Shown here in pieces: positions 1 to 9,204 of a stretch of 64,000 bases of DNA. The stretch covers positions 4,154,001 through 4,218,000 of the forward strand of contig NZ_JAGTUT010000001.1 of NCBI RefSeq assembly GCF_025685605.1, read 5' to 3'. A model generated the notes under the pieces. The model made no database searches. It was not told the DNA's origin and saw only the letters and a list, made by a program, of their open reading frames with translations. Made by a program: the position numbers and the translations under genes. The DNA is from Granulicella arctica. GTDB taxonomy: Bacteria; Acidobacteriota; Terriglobia; Terriglobales; Acidobacteriaceae. How positions within the stretch are numbered: position 1 is the stretch's first letter; each line of letters starts with the position of its first letter.

Positions 1-2
1 TT

Positions 3-722
3 CGGGTGACTCTTGCGACGACCACGCTGGAGAAGGACAAGCTAGCCCTAACTCGGATCATTGGTCTACCCATCGAGCAAGAGTTCACGTTGACAGACGG
101 GTTGAGGTACCTTGAAACCCCTTCCACCAATCAGGCGGAACTGCTATCGAAAGCCGCAGAAAAGCGCCAAGACTTACGAGCTGCGAGGGCGCGCCTCGAT
201 GCAGCTGAGCTGAGTGTGAAGGCGGAACGAGCACAGCGGTTGCCGTCCGTTGAGGTACTCGCCAATGGCGGCGAAACAGGCATCACTTATGGACACCCCT
301 ATCGGGATTATGACGTCGAGGGGCGAATCTCAGTGCCTATCTTTACTGGTAGGCGGATCGAGGCGGATGTGCTGGACGCAAAGGCAACCGCTAACCGGAG
401 GAGAGCCGAGTTCGCCGACACGCAGGCAAGGGCGGTATTCGATGTTCGGACGGCTCTTCTGGATTTGACAGCTGCCAGCAAGAGTGTCGAAGTGTCCTTG
501 GAGAATCAAGCCTTGGCGGTCGAGGGCCTGCGCCAGGCGAAGGACCGATTCGACGTTGGTGTGTCGAATGCAGCCGACCTCATCCAAGCTCAGCAGTCCG
601 TGGCGGAGGCCGAGGATAACCGGATTGCCAGCATCTACGCGCATCAGGTCGCGAAACTTCTGCTCATCCGAGCCACTGGCACAGCAGAGCAAGACTACTT
701 ATCGTACCTAGGGGCACACTAA
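3..722 (+). CDS. TolC-family outer-membrane efflux protein (C-terminal part, cut by window edge)
   Basis: The reading frame is open to the left edge, so the 5' end lies outside the window and the GTG at 6 is unlikely to be the true start. About 238 residues are visible. They contain the long amphipathic helices of the TolC/OEP fold, with one repeat around the segment reading ISVPIFTGRRIEADV and a final helix pair ending near SYLGAH. TolC-like proteins form the outer-membrane channel of tripartite efflux pumps. Its stop (TAA, 720-722) overlaps the ATG of the next gene by one base (TAATG), so the two are translationally coupled and the adaptor is its likely partner. Confidence 0.85.
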   Translation, partial: RVTLATTTLEKDKLALTRIIGLPIEQEFTLTDGLRYLETPSTNQAELLSKAAEKRQDLRAARARLDAAELSVKAERAQRLPSVEVLANGGETGITYGHPYRDYDVEGRISVPIFTGRRIEADVLDAKATANRRRAEFADTQARAVFDVRTALLDLTAASKSVEVSLENQALAVEGLRQAKDRFDVGVSNAADLIQAQQSVAEAEDNRIASIYAHQVAKLLLIRATGTAEQDYLSYLGAH

Positions 723-1918
723 TGGCATTGACCGAGACCAAAGGCAGGAAGGCTAGCAACACTCTGCTCGTCGCGTTATTCGTAGCGGTACTCATAAGTG
801 CGCTCTTGGGCCTGTATTTTGTGGTTCATCCCAACGAGGTGAGCACGGATGACGCGCAGATAGACGGCCACGTTCACCCGATTAACACTCGAATTGCAGG
901 GACCATCACCTGGGTAAACCCAAATGTTGAGGATACGTACTATGTAACGGCTGGTACCGTGATCGCACATCTGGACCCCAACGACTATCAACCAACAGTC
1001 AATCGATTAGAAGGCGAAGTGCAGGCTTCCGAAGCGCAGGAGCATGCCGCAGCGCTGAACCTACCTATCGCTTCAGCGACTGCCTTGAGCAGGCTGACCT
1101 CAGCTCAGGCCTCGCTTGCGGAGGCAGATGCAGACTCGGAATCTGCCTTATCTCAAAAGACCGCAGCCGAAGCGACGGTTGCTCAGACCGAGGCGAATTA
1201 TCACAGAGCAGAAGATGATAGAGTCCGATATCAAGCCCTTGTGGCGACACACGAAATCTCACGATCCGAGTACGATCAGCGCGTGACGGATGCTAAAAGT
1301 GCTGCGGCACTTCTTGCAGCCGCTCAGGCCAACAGCGCCAGCGCTGATCAAAGGATTGAGGAATCACGCCAAAAAATCAAAGAGCGGCAAAGTGATCTTC
1401 GCATGGCCGAAACCGCTCCGGAGTCAATTGCGAGTGCGCGAGCAAACGTGCTTCGCGCTGCGGGTGAAACAAGGAAATCAAAAGCCACACTTTGGAATGC
1501 GCAGCTTGACCTCGGCTACACCAACCTGGTCGCACCCGTCAGTGGAATCGTGGGTCGTAAATCTATGGAAGTTGGAGAGCGAGTGGCGGCCAACCAACTG
1601 ATGCTAACTCTCGCACCGCCGAAGGATGTATGGGCCATTGCCAACTTTCGAGAAACGCAGATGAAGAAGGTGCGCATCGGCCAGTCCGCAACTGTGCACG
1701 TCGATTCAATAGGTCGTGATTTCCAAGGAACTGTAGAAAGTATCGGAGGGGCTACCGGGTCCAAGTACTCAGTGATCGCCCCAGACAATGCAACCGGCAA
1801 CTATGTGAAGGTCGTTCAGCGCATCCCTGTGCGGATTCGGCTGAATGGCCTTGAATCAGCAGGCCCGCTCTTGTTGCCCGGTATGTCGATCGAAGTTTCA
1901 GTTCGAGTGAGCCCATAG
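722..1918 (+). CDS. HlyD/EmrA-family membrane-fusion protein
   Basis: A 398-residue periplasmic adaptor. A short cytoplasmic N-terminus is followed by one membrane helix (about residues 16-34). Next comes the biotinyl-lipoyl half-motif with TDDAQIDGHVHPI, a long alanine- and glutamate-rich coiled coil (about 100-240), the second lipoyl half (APVSGIVGR, about 265) and a beta-barrel domain. This order is typical of EmrA/HlyD adaptors that join an inner-membrane MFS pump to TolC. It overlaps the upstream TolC-like gene by one base. No MFS pump follows directly; the nearest candidate is the DHA2 pump on the opposite strand at 4938-6551. Start: ATG at 722. Confidence 0.88.
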   Translation: MALTETKGRKASNTLLVALFVAVLISALLGLYFVVHPNEVSTDDAQIDGHVHPINTRIAGTITWVNPNVEDTYYVTAGTVIAHLDPNDYQPTVNRLEGEVQASEAQEHAAALNLPIASATALSRLTSAQASLAEADADSESALSQKTAAEATVAQTEANYHRAEDDRVRYQALVATHEISRSEYDQRVTDAKSAAALLAAAQANSASADQRIEESRQKIKERQSDLRMAETAPESIASARANVLRAAGETRKSKATLWNAQLDLGYTNLVAPVSGIVGRKSMEVGERVAANQLMLTLAPPKDVWAIANFRETQMKKVRIGQSATVHVDSIGRDFQGTVESIGGATGSKYSVIAPDNATGNYVKVVQRIPVRIRLNGLESAGPLLLPGMSIEVSVRVSP

Positions 1919-1971
1919 CTTAGGGTCTGAGGCTTCCTCACCTCTATCCGCGAAGTCTGTAACGCGCGAGG

Positions 1972-2139
1972 CTAGAGATGGCGTATGAGTAGGAAAAAGA
2001 CAGCCACCGCGAGAACCACCATCCCCACCAGCAGAGTCGACACAAAGATGAGCGCGCCGCGCTCCTTGGCAGGGGTCGGAGGCGTGATACCGACGGTGAG
2101 GATAAACGCTTGTGAGATTGCCCGCAGGGGATTTTTCAT
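1972..2139 (-). CDS. possible small single-pass membrane protein
   Basis: Fifty-five residues from ATG at 2139, starting MKNPLRAISQAF. A basic N-terminus is followed by one strongly hydrophobic stretch of about 24 residues near the C-terminus, ending LLIRHL. The composition fits a real small membrane protein and the stretch is otherwise unassigned. There is no clear ribosome binding site, and the same frame is open much further upstream as an antisense shadow of the neighbouring gene. I do not recognise a family, so this is a tentative call. The rest of 1919-2450 shows nothing else I can support. Confidence 0.35.
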   Translation of the reverse strand: MKNPLRAISQAFILTVGITPPTPAKERGALIFVSTLLVGMVVLAVAVFFLLIRHL

Positions 2140-2450
2140 GGTGGTGTGTGTCGCTTGATATATCGCAGATAGATGCCGTACAAGTAGCAAGGATAGAAGG
2201 ACAAGGGATGGAGTTCTTTGCGGAAACGACCGTTGTTTGTCGCAGATGATAAAGATCACCGCCGAACCCCAAGACTTGGCGCTTCGCATAGAAAGACAAA
2301 ACCTTTTGGCAGCAGCACTGCAAAAATGCAGTGCATTTTGAAAATCCTTCTTGGAGCAAGGTCGGTAGTCTCGCTGTATTGGCAACCGGGACATTGTCTT
2401 TGGTAGCTGGTCTGATATCTGTTCAACCAGAGCGGAACAAGGGAGATCAA

Positions 2451-3362
2451 ATGACCAAGTCCAAGATTTTGGTGACCGGCGCAACCGGAGGAACCGGTGG
2501 CTGGGCCACCCGGTTCCTTCGCGATGAAGGGCATGAAGTACGAGCATTTGTCCTGAAGGACGACGCGCGGGCCGACGAATTACGCTCCCTAGGAGCAGAG
2601 ATCGCAGTCGGCAATCTCCTGGATATCGATAGCGTTCGCACGGCGATGGAAGGAGTTGCTGCTGCGTATTTCGTCTACCCTCTGGCCCCACAACTCCTTG
2701 AGGCAACCGTCGCCTTCGCCCAAGCAGCGAAGGAAGCGGGGGTGGGTGCCATCGTCTACACCTCCCAGATGACCTCAAGGCGCGATTCGAAGAGCCATGC
2801 GGCTCAGAGTCATTGGCTCGCGGAGCAGGTGTTTGACTGGTCCGGCGTGCCTGTGACCCACCTTCGGCCCACCCTATTTGCTGAGTGGTTGCTCTATCCC
2901 TTCTCGTGGAAGGACTATGCAAGCAAGGACACATTGGCCCTGCCGTTCGGTCGAGGGAAGTTTGCGCCTATCGCTTCAGAAGACCAAGGGCGTGTGATTG
3001 CCAAGATCTTGGCGGACCCCGCTCCCCATGCCGGCCATCTCTACAAGCTGCTTGGGCCCGTTGAGCTTGACGTTTACGGGATAGCCGCCGCCGCGAGTGA
3101 AGTGTTAGGACGCACCATCACATACACTCCGCTCGAAGTCGACGAGTTCCTCGCGATTCTTGGGAAGATGCCAGACTATTCCTCGCCCTTCTTTACCCAG
3201 CACATCGGGGCCGTAGCCTTGGATTGCCAAAATGGCATAACCGGCGGAACGAATGACCATGTTGAGCACATCACGGGCCGCCCCCCCATGACCATCCAGG
3301 AATTTGTTACCAAGCATAAGGCTGCGTTTGAGGTCACCTCCAACTCTAAGGCGATCACTTAG
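2451..3362 (+). CDS. NmrA-family NAD(P)-binding protein
   Basis: A 303-residue protein. The N-terminus carries the Rossmann motif VTGATGGTGG (about residues 7-16) of atypical short-chain dehydrogenases of the NmrA/NADP-sensor type (QOR2, NmrA, HSCARG relatives). Such proteins bind NAD(P)H and act as quinone or ether-linkage reductases or as redox sensors; the substrate cannot be told here. The start at ATG 2451 is chosen because GGGAG lies directly upstream and the Rossmann strand begins at once. The open frame extends further upstream but those residues look non-coding. A paralogue is at 14752-15663. Confidence 0.82.
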   Translation: MTKSKILVTGATGGTGGWATRFLRDEGHEVRAFVLKDDARADELRSLGAEIAVGNLLDIDSVRTAMEGVAAAYFVYPLAPQLLEATVAFAQAAKEAGVGAIVYTSQMTSRRDSKSHAAQSHWLAEQVFDWSGVPVTHLRPTLFAEWLLYPFSWKDYASKDTLALPFGRGKFAPIASEDQGRVIAKILADPAPHAGHLYKLLGPVELDVYGIAAAASEVLGRTITYTPLEVDEFLAILGKMPDYSSPFFTQHIGAVALDCQNGITGGTNDHVEHITGRPPMTIQEFVTKHKAAFEVTSNSKAIT

Positions 3363-3487
3363 AGCTGGGCAGCCGACCTCGTCCGGACGGGCCAGTCGAA
3401 GGCCGGCTACCATCCCCTAGAGCTCAGGGCCTAATACCTAAAGTCGCGCACGTGACGACCAGTCATTTCATACCAGAGGGCCGCCAA

Positions 3488-4120
3488 ATGAACAATGGAC
3501 TTGGATCATCGAACGCGGCTCCAGGAACCGAACCGGGGATAAAGACCGAATACGTACCTGACAATCGTCTTGTGGAACTGATCAGAATAGGAAGTCACGA
3601 AGCGTTCGAGATCCTTCGAGGTAGGCATGAGAAGCGTCTATTGAAAACCGCGATCCACATCTTGAGGAATAGGGAAGATGGCGAAGACGCGGTACAGGAC
3701 TCCTTCCTGAAGGCTTATCGGCGAATCGAGACGTTTAGTGGAAGATCTACGGTGTCGACCTGGCTTACTCGGATCGTCATTAACACCTGCTTGATGCAGC
3801 TACGAAAGCAGAGAACGAGACCCACCGTATCTCTCGATGAGCCCAACGAGCACGGCCTTTCAAGGTGCGACGGCATACCCGATCGCTCAATCAACATCGA
3901 GGCTTTTTACGTCGGATGGGAGAGGCGTGAGCTATTGTCAATCGCAGTGTCACGATTGAAACCCTCGTTGCGTTCAGTAGTAGACGCTTACCGTCACCAC
4001 GACTACACAATGGCCGAACTCGCGGAACAAAGTGGCTTGTCGGTTCCTGCCGCTAAATCTCGTTTGCGGCGGGCGCGTCAAGCTTTGGAGAGATCCCCAG
4101 TGATGAACGCATGTCGATAG
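3488..4120 (+). CDS. ECF-type RNA polymerase sigma-70 factor
   Basis: About 210 residues with sigma region 2 (segment around NREDGEDAVQDSFLKAYR, the core-binding and -10 recognition part) and region 4 (segment YTMAELAEQSGLSVPAAKSRLRRAR, the -35 helix-turn-helix). Regions 1 and 3 are absent, as in ECF factors. ATG 3488 is preferred; a GTG at 3452 would add 12 residues. No typical zinc-finger anti-sigma gene follows. The next gene codes for a multi-pass membrane protein, which could only speculatively play that part. Confidence 0.85.
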   Translation: MNNGLGSSNAAPGTEPGIKTEYVPDNRLVELIRIGSHEAFEILRGRHEKRLLKTAIHILRNREDGEDAVQDSFLKAYRRIETFSGRSTVSTWLTRIVINTCLMQLRKQRTRPTVSLDEPNEHGLSRCDGIPDRSINIEAFYVGWERRELLSIAVSRLKPSLRSVVDAYRHHDYTMAELAEQSGLSVPAAKSRLRRARQALERSPVMNACR

Positions 4121-4178
4121 TCTTTTCCACGATGTCATTGCACGCATTGCCACAGATTTGGATCCAAGGAGTTCGCCG

Positions 4179-4862
4179 ATGAATTACCTTCCACTTCCTA
4201 TCATTGTCTTCTTTCTAGGAGTCACCGCTCTAGCCCTTTTCCTGTTCGGCAAAGCCGTCCGTGGGTCCAGGCCGGCGATCTTGATTTCGCTGGTTTGGAT
4301 GGTGTTGCAGTCGGCTATTGCACTCAGTGGTTTTTACCTGATCACCAACACGACCCCACCACATTTCATTCTGGCGATCGCACCGCCCGTGATCTTGATT
4401 GCTGGCTTGTTCGTAACCGAAGCCGGCCGACGTTTCGTTGACCGGATGAACCTGAAGTGGTGCATCCTCGTGCACATCATCCGGATCTTCGTGGAGGCCA
4501 CTCTTTACTGGTTATTCCTCTATAAGCAGGTACCCGCACTGATGACGTTTGAGGCCGGAAATCTCGATATCCTGGCGGGGCTTACAGTGCCTTTCGTCTG
4601 GTGGGCGTTCAATACCGGAAGGATTGGAAGGAGAGGCTTGTTCATTTGGAACACGCTCTGTCTATTCAGCGTGCTGAATGCTCTTGCGCGGGCCATGCTC
4701 TCTGCACCGTTCCGCTTCCAGCGCTTTGGCTTTCAGCAGCCGACAATCGCTATTCTTCATTTTCCGTTCGTTTTGTTGCCGGCATTCATCGTTCCAGCTG
4801 TTCTGCTGTGCCATTTCGCAGTATTTAGAAAGCTCACTTCTTCGATGAGCTTGCCTGAGTAA
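4179..4862 (+). CDS. integral membrane protein of unknown function
   Basis: A 227-residue protein with about six to seven hydrophobic helices spread over its length. No catalytic motif is visible and I do not recognise the family. The start at ATG 4179 is set by the good ribosome binding site AAGGAG at 4166-4171; an in-frame TTG at 4158 is less likely. It lies 58 bases downstream of the ECF sigma gene on the same strand, so the two may be co-transcribed. Confidence 0.6.
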   Translation: MNYLPLPIIVFFLGVTALALFLFGKAVRGSRPAILISLVWMVLQSAIALSGFYLITNTTPPHFILAIAPPVILIAGLFVTEAGRRFVDRMNLKWCILVHIIRIFVEATLYWLFLYKQVPALMTFEAGNLDILAGLTVPFVWWAFNTGRIGRRGLFIWNTLCLFSVLNALARAMLSAPFRFQRFGFQQPTIAILHFPFVLLPAFIVPAVLLCHFAVFRKLTSSMSLPE

Positions 4863-4937
4863 CGCAGCGAGTCTGTGGCTATCGGCTATCGGCTAACCGC
4901 TGACCGCACTTTCCAAAGGTATTCTGTGGGCTTGCTC

Positions 4938-6551
4938 TTAACCCTCGCTAGATTCCAGGCCAAACTGCGACTTTCCCGCCGTCCACACGATGACGAGCGT
5001 GCCGAGGAAGGTGGTGAAGGCGCAGCCGAACATCACATCCCGGTAGGCAGTGACAAACGAGTGTTGGACTATCGCTTTTGCGCGTAACGTCTGCGAATAC
5101 CCAAACTGTTGAGGGATCGGAAGCGCCAGCATGAGCCCTTCTGTGCTGACGAGTACATGTTGCATCTCGACGGGTAATCCGGAAGACTGCAGTTGTCTTC
5201 CAAGCTCAAGATTGAACGTGTGGCTCACCGCGACGGCGACGACTGAGACTGCGATGAGACCTCCAAGCCGAGACACGGAGTTGTTCACAGCAGATGCTAC
5301 GCCCCTGCGGCTCGCGACTACGGAAGACATAAGAAAAGACGTAAGAGGTGCGACGGTCAGTGTAATGCCCACCCCCAACAGCAAGACTCCAGGGAGAAAT
5401 CCAAAAGCGTAACGGGTCTCCTTGGAGACTAATCCCAACAAGGCAAAACCTCCTGCGGTCAGTGCTGAGCCTACGACCATGAACTTTACTTCACCTACCT
5501 TGGCGGCTATCGTTCCGACCCTTCCCGAAAAGGCGAACATGATCGCAATCATCGGCAGAAAGGCGGCGCCCGCGGAGCTGGGCAGGAGATGCCGTGCACC
5601 AATCAGGAAGTACGGAACGATATAGAACGCGCCGCCGAGCGCCCCGTAGGCAAGAAAGGTTAAGACATTCGCACCAGAAAACGCTGCGCTACGAAACAGT
5701 GAGAGCGGAACGAGAGGGTTGGGGCTCCTGCGTTGAGACAGAACGAAGACGAAAAGCAAAACAAAGCCAGTGAGGAGAGATAGGCTGATTCGCGGATCTT
5801 TCCAGCCGAGTTGCGGCACGAAGGACAGGGCGAAGACGATGGCGGCGAATCCTAAAATGTTGAGCATTGCGCCCCGATAGTCCAGGGGAAAAGACGTGAC
5901 TGGCGGTTGGTCATACGCCGTTCGCCTAAGCTTAGGGGCGAGCCAGATTATCCATAAAGTGAAGGGGATGTTGAGTAGAAAGATCGCGCGCCAGCCAGAA
6001 ACTTGGATCAGCCATCCGCCGACAATAGGCCCCAGCGCAATAGAAACAGAAGTCCATGCCGACCAGGTTCCGATCGCGCCGGCACGCTCACTTTCCGGGT
6101 AGGTGTCAGAAAGTATTGCGAGCGCCTGCGGAATAAGGAGTGCCGCGCCAAAGCCTTGGATTGCACGCGCCAGGATTAGCTCACTGAGGTCGAATGATGC
6201 CGCACAGCCGATTGAGGCTAAAGCAAATACGGCAACACCTAAAAGGTAAATTCGCATCCGGCCGAAGCGATCTCCCAAGGCTCCGCAAAACAAAAGCAGC
6301 GCCGAGCCTAAGAGGGAATAAGCCTGAACAACCCAGAGGATGTGATAAGAGCTCGCTCTGAAACTTGCCTGAAGTGTAGGTAATGCCACGTTTACGACGG
6401 ATCCGTCCATGAATGCCATGGAGGAACCCAGCACAGTCAGCAGAAGGGTCGATCGCCGATCAGACGCAAGGCACTGCAAGTCCACTCCGGTGTGGACCTC
6501 GGATGCAACACATGGCGGACTCATTGGCGACCGAGAAACGGCTAAGGTCAT
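4938..6551 (-). CDS. DHA2-family MFS drug efflux transporter (EmrB/QacA type)
   Basis: A 537-residue protein with about 14 membrane helices. The DHA2 signature lies in helix 1 (FMDGSVVNVALPTLQ), the motif A loop reads GDRFGRMR, and motif C is in helix 5 (GPIVGGWLIQ). Such proton-driven antiporters export lipophilic drugs, often with an EmrA-like adaptor and TolC; both components are encoded at 1-1918 on the other strand. Its start lies 3 bases from the end of the SnoaL-like gene, so it is the last gene of a reverse-strand operon. Two N-terminal Met codons (residues 1 and 10) are possible starts; neither has a strong ribosome binding site. Confidence 0.85.
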   Translation of the reverse strand: MTLAVSRSPMSPPCVASEVHTGVDLQCLASDRRSTLLLTVLGSSMAFMDGSVVNVALPTLQASFRASSYHILWVVQAYSLLGSALLLFCGALGDRFGRMRIYLLGVAVFALASIGCAASFDLSELILARAIQGFGAALLIPQALAILSDTYPESERAGAIGTWSAWTSVSIALGPIVGGWLIQVSGWRAIFLLNIPFTLWIIWLAPKLRRTAYDQPPVTSFPLDYRGAMLNILGFAAIVFALSFVPQLGWKDPRISLSLLTGFVLLFVFVLSQRRSPNPLVPLSLFRSAAFSGANVLTFLAYGALGGAFYIVPYFLIGARHLLPSSAGAAFLPMIAIMFAFSGRVGTIAAKVGEVKFMVVGSALTAGGFALLGLVSKETRYAFGFLPGVLLLGVGITLTVAPLTSFLMSSVVASRRGVASAVNNSVSRLGGLIAVSVVAVAVSHTFNLELGRQLQSSGLPVEMQHVLVSTEGLMLALPIPQQFGYSQTLRAKAIVQHSFVTAYRDVMFGCAFTTFLGTLVIVWTAGKSQFGLESSEG

Positions 6552-6554
6552 AAA

Positions 6555-6947
6555 TTATTCTGGTGGAAGAAACATGGCATTGCCACTCACTGTGTTCTCG
6601 GCTGGTACCTCTTCCTGCATGACATCCCAATGTTCGACAAGCTTTCCGTCGACGATTCGGAAGATATCGACAGCAATCAGAGGTTTGGCTGCCCAACCGG
6701 TGTACCGACCGTGAATTGCGACGAACTCGCCTTCAGCAATGACCATGCCCATTTCGTATCTGAATTCGGCCGGCAGAGCACGAATCAGGTCAGGAATGGC
6801 TTTGCTGCCATTCGGAATGGCAGGGTTGTGTTGCTTATAGCCGACATCGAAGAGCTCTTCAGGCACATTGGTGTCCCGTTTGATAAAGACACCTGTGATC
6901 ACTTTAATAGCAATGGCCTTATTCTTAGCGGTATTCTCGTTACTCAT
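6555..6947 (-). CDS. SnoaL-like / NTF2-fold protein
   Basis: A 130-residue protein of the small alpha+beta barrel fold, with the typical segments YKQHNPAIPNG and VDIFRIVDGKLVEHWDVMQ. Relatives include SnoaL polyketide cyclases and many uncharacterised stress proteins; the substrate cannot be inferred. The start at 6947 is fixed by GGAGGA about 11 bases upstream. It is followed after 3 bases by the MFS pump gene and preceded by the exported-protein gene. Confidence 0.78.
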   Translation of the reverse strand: MSNENTAKNKAIAIKVITGVFIKRDTNVPEELFDVGYKQHNPAIPNGSKAIPDLIRALPAEFRYEMGMVIAEGEFVAIHGRYTGWAAKPLIAVDIFRIVDGKLVEHWDVMQEEVPAENTVSGNAMFLPPE

Positions 6948-6997
6948 CAGGTCTCGATTCCTCCAGCACAAGGCAAGATTTTCCAGTCACTTCAGAT

Positions 6998-7678
6998 TCA
7001 TGGTCGAGCGTAGTTCATCGTCCAGATCGCTTTGTCGCCCGCGTGATACTCATTGCCTTCCCATGGACTCCCGCAGACGTGGAGGTAAGAGTAGGGCGTT
7101 CCTGCAAACATCACCCAGGCTCCCTTATCCCGGACCGTAGTGGGAAGTCCATTCGCCTGAGCATCGAAAGGCCAGGTAATCATCCAGTGGGGCCCAATGG
7201 GTATAGCGGGGCCAGTCTTGTCCGTTGCATCTGTATTGCTCCGCTGGGTCGCGCCACACAGCATGTAGATCATGCCGGGAGCGGGATTGCCCGGCTTCGG
7301 CTTGCCCTGCATAGCATCCATCATCCACTGCATGCCGAGCGGATTCATGCACATCGGCGGCGAACCGATTCGGTTCTCATCCCCGGGAACGCACACCCAT
7401 TCGTTTGATCCTTGAACCAGAACCTTCATGACCCCTCCTGGTCCAAGTTCGGCCACGGTCGCATTCTTCGTCACTTGCTCCGGCCCTGAGAGCCGCGCTC
7501 TGGTGACCCTCGGATCTTCTGCTTGGTCCTGCATATTAGTACCCCTTTCCGTCTTGTTAGGGGTGTGTTCCAACGCCGCAACGCGTCCGACTGAAGCGGC
7601 TGAACTTTCACCAGAATTGGTCGCCAACGAAGCCGCAGTGGCAATCGTTCCGGCGATGAATGTTCTACGAGTCGTCAT
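6998..7678 (-). CDS. exported protein of unknown function, Tat-like signal
   Basis: A 226-residue protein beginning MTTRRTFIAG, with a twin-arginine-like N-region and an alanine-rich hydrophobic stretch, so export is likely. The mature part is rich in Met, Pro and Gly with segments such as CMNPLGMQWMMDAM and a Cys/Trp-containing C-terminus. I do not recognise a domain of known function. An alternative ATG at 7534 has a better ribosome binding site (AAGGGG) and would give a cytoplasmic protein of about 178 residues; the signal-like N-terminus favours the longer form. It sits 50 bases upstream of the SnoaL-like gene. Confidence 0.55.
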   Translation of the reverse strand: MTTRRTFIAGTIATAASLATNSGESSAASVGRVAALEHTPNKTERGTNMQDQAEDPRVTRARLSGPEQVTKNATVAELGPGGVMKVLVQGSNEWVCVPGDENRIGSPPMCMNPLGMQWMMDAMQGKPKPGNPAPGMIYMLCGATQRSNTDATDKTGPAIPIGPHWMITWPFDAQANGLPTTVRDKGAWVMFAGTPYSYLHVCGSPWEGNEYHAGDKAIWTMNYARP

Positions 7679-7790
7679 GTGAAAAGCCTACCCAAACCGG
7701 CAAAGTTTCCTGTTTGCTACGGTCGATGACGTGGCACGAGGGGAGGCATTGGTGGCTCTTCCTCGCGCCGCCTGGAGATGGTCAGAGAAG

Positions 7791-8810
7791 TCAGGCCTTG
7801 ATGAAGGCGAGTACATCAGCGTTAACCTGATCGGCGAAGGTGGTGCAAAGCCCATGCGGCTGACCAGGGTAAATCTTCAGCGTGGAGTTCTTGACCAGCT
7901 TGGCGGTGAGAGGCGACGAAATCTGCAAAGGGACAATTTGATCGTCGTCGCCCTGCAGAATCAATGTTGGGATTGTGATCTTCTTAAGATCCTCCCGAAA
8001 ATCCGTCTCGGAAAATGCCTTGATTGAGTCCAGTTCGCCTTTCACAGAACCCAACATTCCCTGAAGCCAGAAGGAATTCCTGATGCCTTCCGAAACCTTC
8101 GCGTCCGGTCGGTTATAACCATAGAACGGAACGGAAAGACCACGGAAGAACTCGGCCCGATTGTTCACAACGCCTTGTCGCAGCCCGTCAAAGACCGACA
8201 TGGGAGCTCCGGGATGATCGGGAGTTTCGAGCATAAACGGCGTCACAGCTGAGATGAGGACTGCTTTCGATATGCGCTTGCTTCCGTGCCGGCCAAGGTA
8301 CCGGGCAACTTCGCCCCCGCCGGTCGAATGGCCGACCAGAACAGCGTCCTTCAAATTCAATTTCTCGATCAGCTCCGAAAGATCGTCGGCATAAGTATCC
8401 ATATCATTCCCGTTCCAGGACTGACCGGAACGGCCGTGGCCCCGACGATCGTGAGCGACGACCCGATACCCTTGCTCGCCGAAGAAGAGCATCTGCGCAT
8501 CCCAGGCATCTGCTGTTAGCCGCCAACCATGTGAGAAGACAATGGGCTGACCGGTGCCCCAGTCTTTGTAGTAGATGGATGTTCCGTCTTTGACTTTGAG
8601 CATGTCCAATGAATCCTCTCCGGAGTGTGGCCTCGAAGGAGAGTCCCCCGTGCCGTGTTGTGAAGCGAAAGACTTAAGCGGAAGCGCCAATGATGTAGCC
8701 ATCGCAGCGCCGCCGATCAGAATAGTTCTGCGTGAAAACTGGCTTTGAACATCAACTTGTTGAACGCGATCTTCACCCTCTTCTCGCAAAGTTTTCTCAA
8801 GGTTTGACAT
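7791..8810 (-). CDS. exported alpha/beta hydrolase (non-heme haloperoxidase-like)
   Basis: A 339-residue protein with a Tat-type signal ([15 protein letters not shown], residues 26-40). The alpha/beta hydrolase core shows the oxyanion segment [12 protein letters not shown], the nucleophile elbow GHSTGG with Ser162, an acid in GDDDQIVP (about Asp288-290) and His319 in GQPHGL. This pattern is that of the cofactor-free haloperoxidase/esterase branch. It hydrolyses esters or makes peracids in relatives; the natural substrate is unknown. The start at 8810 is supported by AGGAGA upstream. It is divergent from a second hydrolase gene starting at 9205. Confidence 0.82.
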   Translation of the reverse strand: MSNLEKTLREEGEDRVQQVDVQSQFSRRTILIGGAAMATSLALPLKSFASQHGTGDSPSRPHSGEDSLDMLKVKDGTSIYYKDWGTGQPIVFSHGWRLTADAWDAQMLFFGEQGYRVVAHDRRGHGRSGQSWNGNDMDTYADDLSELIEKLNLKDAVLVGHSTGGGEVARYLGRHGSKRISKAVLISAVTPFMLETPDHPGAPMSVFDGLRQGVVNNRAEFFRGLSVPFYGYNRPDAKVSEGIRNSFWLQGMLGSVKGELDSIKAFSETDFREDLKKITIPTLILQGDDDQIVPLQISSPLTAKLVKNSTLKIYPGQPHGLCTTFADQVNADVLAFIKA

Positions 8811-9204
8811 GTCGTTCTCCTGGGATTCGGCGCGTTAGACATTGATGTCGACGATCAGTAGCCTTGATGATTGAGCATGGCGCGTTGCGGAAAGCTTTGA
8901 GGTGTTTCACCCCAGATGACCGCTTCTAACTGATCTCCAACCTACCGGAAGAGCAAGCAATCCTCTTTCTGATTGCAACTGTATTTTGACGAATACAGCT
9001 TCGATGTTTCGGCGAGATCCCCGCTCTCAACCGACCGCGCGAGTGCGGCTGGAGAAGTGTGGATTAGTCCTTTCTTTCGACAAAACCCAGCCGCTTTGGC
9101 AAAGAGAGATCATGCGATTCGGCTCTATGGTCACTACAGATGGCTGTGGCCGTCATCAGCCGGGACCAGCCTCGCCAAAACCAAAAAGCAGTCAGGAGAT
9201 TCTT
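8811..9204 (+). other. divergent intergenic region without a supported gene
   Basis: About 390 bases between two divergent hydrolase genes. The forward frame of the right-hand gene is open back to 8986, but the encoded residues look non-coding and the good ribosome binding site lies at 9193-9199. Both promoters should lie here; I see no clear operator. Confidence 0.5.

Noticed and set aside
1972..2934. A 320-codon reverse frame spanning the NmrA gene start
   Set aside because: Most of it is antisense to the NmrA gene; only the last 55 codons look like a protein and are listed separately.
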